64,000 bases of DNA. It comes from Glandiceps talaboti (Eukaryota; Hemichordata; Enteropneusta; Spengelidae). The stretch spans positions 7,329,361 to 7,393,360 of the forward strand of contig NC_135564.1 of the NCBI RefSeq assembly GCF_964340395.1, read 5' to 3'. The translations under genes were made by a program, and so were the position numbers. Below the pieces are notes generated by a model. That model saw only the letters and a program-made list of their open reading frames with translations, had not been told where the DNA came from and ran no database searches. Of this stretch, positions 61,000 through 64,000 are shown one piece after another (positions within the stretch are counted from its first letter, which is position 1; every line of letters begins with the position of its first letter).

Positions 61000-62090
61000 C
61001 CTGGAAAACACTCGTATTGCATTCGTAGATGGGATAGTATAAAGACACGCCGGACGAAATCATCTAAATATAACGATATAGCGCAAGGTGCAATAAGGTG
61101 TATAAGTGTATATCTTTTAGAGGCTTGTTGACAATTAACAAACTTCTGACGAATGACCAAATTCAATGTAAACAAAACTGCAAGACAACTAGCAGAAACT
61201 CGAAATGTTACGGATATTCGTTAACGCCGATCGCGACAACCAGCACAGTGCAGTGTCATTCCAGGGCACTACATAGTATTGCAACTAAAATTACGTGCAG
61301 GACGATCCGACATAATGATGTCTCATCATCATTCCTTCTTTACAAAGTTCCTTGTGAAGTGACAATGGATAAACAATCAAACAACAGCCAGACACACCTG
61401 CAGAACACTCCGTTATGTACACAATTAACTCATCGTCTCCACTGTCTATGATATGACTAAGAAAAACGCCCTAATTAGCGAGGGAAACACTTTGGATCGA
61501 GACGTTAACACTGTACACGAACCCATCATGAAATGTAAAAGTTGGCTATTTTCTCATCTCTTTAAAAAAATGTTATTGGACACTTTTTGACATCTTGATT
61601 TCAAGGAGCAAACGCAACATTTTGATTGTTCGAATACCCACTCAACAAATCACGTCCCTCAAGTCCCTAGACATGAAAAATACTACACAAGGTTTTTTCT
61701 CACATGAACCTTGGTGTCGGAGCCTTTAGCATTTGATGTTAACAATTTAGCAGCTTACGCATGGACTGTACATTGTATATTAGAGAGAAACCATTTCGTC
61801 TCCAACGACAGTCTACTGTTCAAATCATTCAACACCCCAAGGGAGTTTAAAACACCCTGCTGAGAGAAATACACCCAGAGCAAAATAAATTAAATCATCT
61901 ATGCAAATTAGTAAACAAGGGGTTTGTCGAGAGCAACGAAACATGCTATTGTTGTACCCAGCTGTGACATGCTAGCTCAGCGACGTATGATACTGGGTAT
62001 TATTATTGCAGCCAATAGAATCCTTCGTTGTTTATTGTTGAATGATTGTCAACTCGAGTTTGACAATAGTGTAGGCGTCACGTTGTACCT
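61000..62090. other. intergenic upstream of gene 2
   Basis: A 117-codon frame at 61098-61451 has no recognisable domain and a low-complexity composition (many T, N, S, C); I leave it unassigned. Otherwise no feature. Confidence 0.4.
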
Positions 62091-62102
62091 GGAATATTGC
62101 GT

Positions 62103-62123
62103 CACGTGTCGGTAGTATAAAAT
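62103..62123 (+). promoter_or_regulatory. putative core promoter of gene 2 (CACGTG plus TATA box)
   Basis: A palindromic E-box CACGTG (62103-62108) is followed at 62116-62123 by TATAAAAT, about 190 bp before the first ATG of gene 2. The spacing would give a 5' UTR of roughly 160 nt. Position and motifs are the only evidence. Confidence 0.35.
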
Positions 62124-62313
62124 GAAACCATGATAGTCTGTGTATGATAATGGTAAAACTTAGTATGTTTTGGTGACCACGACACATCGTGCTCATTCTA
62201 AGAGGTACCAGCAAGTATCGTGAACTCGCTATGTAATTGTGCAAGTGTGTATTCCTGTTGACCGCTGAGAAGAATAATAGCTCCGCATTCAAATACAGTA
62301 GACTTTACGTTCA

Positions 62314-63028
62314 ATGCCTGTAACGATAGACAAGAATATGAAGTTCAACATCGGTTACGTTTTCTTCGTTCTATTCATGCAGTTCGATGGTCTTTCTCTC
62401 GGGACAGAGTACAACCTAGTGGTCTTTCTTCATGATTCGCCGGACCCAGCTGACAAACCTTACTCATTGCAGAAAGTTATGCCTGCCATAGACATTGCAA
62501 TTGAAAAAGTGAATAATGACACAAGCGTTTTGCCCGGAAGCACGCTGAAAGCTATTACTGTCGATTCTTCTTGTGACCGTAAAGAATCCGTCATCGCAGC
62601 ACTCGAAGTCAGTGAATCAACCGACATCTCTTGTTTTGTTGGACCAGCGTGTTGGCATCCCATGGAACTGATCGGCGTCATGGCTGTTCACTGGAACATC
62701 CCGATCATATCTGGTGCGAGCGAAGATCAAGATCTGAACGACAAGAGTATTTATTCGACTCTCACTCGTACATATCCACCGTTGGACAGGTTGGCAATTG
62801 CGTTCTATCACATGATTGAAAGTTTCGATTTTAGCTTATTTGGTATGATTTACGACATGGATACACAGGAAACATTAATCGTTGCAATCGCAGTGTATAC
62901 TACCATAGAGGACAAAACGAATAGTTCGTTCACCAAAGATATACGAGGAGTGCGCGGCTTTCATCCACATGATATTGATGACGAGGAGTTGCTTGCTGTT
63001 CTGAGAAACGTGTCTCTGGTATCCAGAG
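62314..63028 (+). CDS. NPR-type receptor guanylate cyclase, gene 2, first exon (partial gene)
   Basis: Encodes 238 residues and ends at donor GTAAGA (63029) in phase 1. The start could be M1 (62314) or M9 (62338); M9 gives the more typical signal peptide (KFNIGYVFFVLFMQF...SLG), cut near residue 30. The rest is the first lobe of an ANF-receptor-type ligand-binding domain: YNLVVFLHD first strand, VMPAIDIAIEKVN helix, Cys 87 and the FVGPAC block with Cys 113 (the G-P-x-C element that in NPRs binds chloride and forms a disulfide), then HWNIPIISGAS and YPPLDRLAIAF. The frame stays open 36 codons into the intron. Phase 1 matches the acceptor of gene 1 in-window exon 1. The remaining exons lie beyond the window. 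Confidence 0.88.
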
Positions 63029-64000
63029 GTAAGACGCTTATTTTTGACGATAACGTTTGCTTGCCCTCCCTAGAAATGTTTCATTGTTTTCTGAAAGAAG
63101 GGATTATATTATTGTTTCAATTCTCTGAAATATGATAGCAAGGACATGTAAACAATTTGAGGTGTACTTTTCAAAGACAACCAAACCTTGACAAATGGGT
63201 CTCGCAAGTATATATACTCGCAATAATGACAAAAAATAGTTAATTATTTATTTCATCAATTGAATACATAATCAATCTGTCGTGTATTCGTTCACACGCT
63301 AATTCATTCTACAACTAGGCAGCAACCCTGTACGCTAGACCTATACTTGTACAGTCCCTTTGATACGTAAAGATATTCCGCTATCAAATCATTCACCCGA
63401 ATTCAACATGCAATTTGTTCTACAGGCATAAGACAACCACATCACCATTGTAGTTCGGGCAAGCAACAAAGCGTGTAGTTTACACAAACATAACATAACA
63501 CCATATATATTGTCACCATAACATGACCTAAACCACTGAACTGTACATAAGGCACCATCAAATAATTTCTTTGTTTGCCGTCCACGGGCGTGTTAATTTG
63601 TCGGTAGATTTAGAGAAAAAAACCAAGCACATTTCATTTTACTCAAAATTTCCGTGAAAAGTTTATTTTATACTGTTGCAAAAGGAAAGACCATTCAAAC
63701 ATCTTCAGAATAACTACACACATATCTAAATAGTTGTTTAAGGCAATCCAAATTTGGACTTTGACATTTACATTTCACCAGTCTAGTAGATTTAGCTAAA
63801 ACTAGAAAATTGCTCAACAGAATAGTGAAATTTACAGAACACGTTAGCATTGTCCGGGTTTCTCCTGTTTGCCTGGTAGGTTTTGGGGAAATTCAAGGAT
63901 AGCAAACAAAGTAGTTAATTGGTGGAGTCGAAATATTAATCACGATATCACTAAATACGTGGCTGGCAATATAATACATTATTTGAGGGTAACAAAACTA
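63029..64000 (+). other. first intron of gene 2, runs off the window
   Basis: Starts with GTAAGA. No second exon (no ICAS-type block) was found before the window end. Confidence 0.6.

Noticed and set aside
61098-61451. 117-codon frame upstream of gene 2
   Set aside because: No recognisable domain, no splice or promoter context, biased Thr/Asn/Ser/Cys content; treated as chance.
62460-62819. Frames of 60-75 codons overlapping gene 2 exon 1 in other frames
   Set aside because: Shadows of the real exon, which alone shows family motifs.

Overview
This is animal (metazoan) nuclear DNA. It is AT-rich, has long introns with GT-AG boundaries, very many di- and tetranucleotide microsatellites, and scattered broken non-LTR retrotransposons. 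The protein sequences and retroelement types fit an invertebrate, perhaps an invertebrate deuterostome (hemichordate, cephalochordate or echinoderm); a lophotrochozoan cannot be excluded from the sequence alone.

The main content is a head-to-tail pair of membrane (receptor) guanylate cyclase genes of the natriuretic-peptide-receptor (NPR) type on the + strand. Gene 1 runs from 19864 to 54227. I could place 20 exons with splice sites and matching phases, giving 833 residues: the second lobe of the ligand-binding domain, a hinge cysteine pair, one transmembrane helix, a kinase-homology domain, a dimerisation helix and a guanylate cyclase catalytic domain with every key residue present. Its first coding exon (signal peptide plus first ligand-binding lobe) is not visible in the 19.8 kb upstream and probably lies left of the window. 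Gene 2 begins at 62314 with exactly such a first exon (signal peptide plus N-lobe, 715 nt, phase 1 donor) and continues past the right edge. The phase of its donor fits the acceptor of the first visible exon of gene 1, so the two look like tandem paralogues. Gene 1's products would bind an extracellular peptide-type ligand and make cGMP inside the cell.

Regions: 1-19.8 kb is intergenic or the 5' intron of gene 1. It holds a CR1/L2-like reverse transcriptase fragment (about 6.9-7.95 kb, minus strand), a hammerhead-like and Penelope-like repeat patch (11.6-12.1 kb), a foldback element (15.9-16.0 kb), and a few unassigned open frames. In 19.8-54.2 kb the introns of gene 1 carry three further retroelement fragments, a higher-order (GACA)n/(GATA)n minisatellite, several long microsatellites within 75 bp of exons, a GC-AG intron, and a run of three strong inverted repeats at 36.6-36.8 kb. 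54.2-62.1 kb is intergenic with microsatellites. 62.1-63.0 kb holds the putative promoter and first exon of gene 2.

I found no CRISPR array, operon, tRNA or rRNA. The points most worth a second look are the tandem receptor cyclases, a false signal peptide created by an intron polypyrimidine tract, the three-hairpin cluster, the hammerhead-like motif and an unexplained 185-codon intronic open frame.
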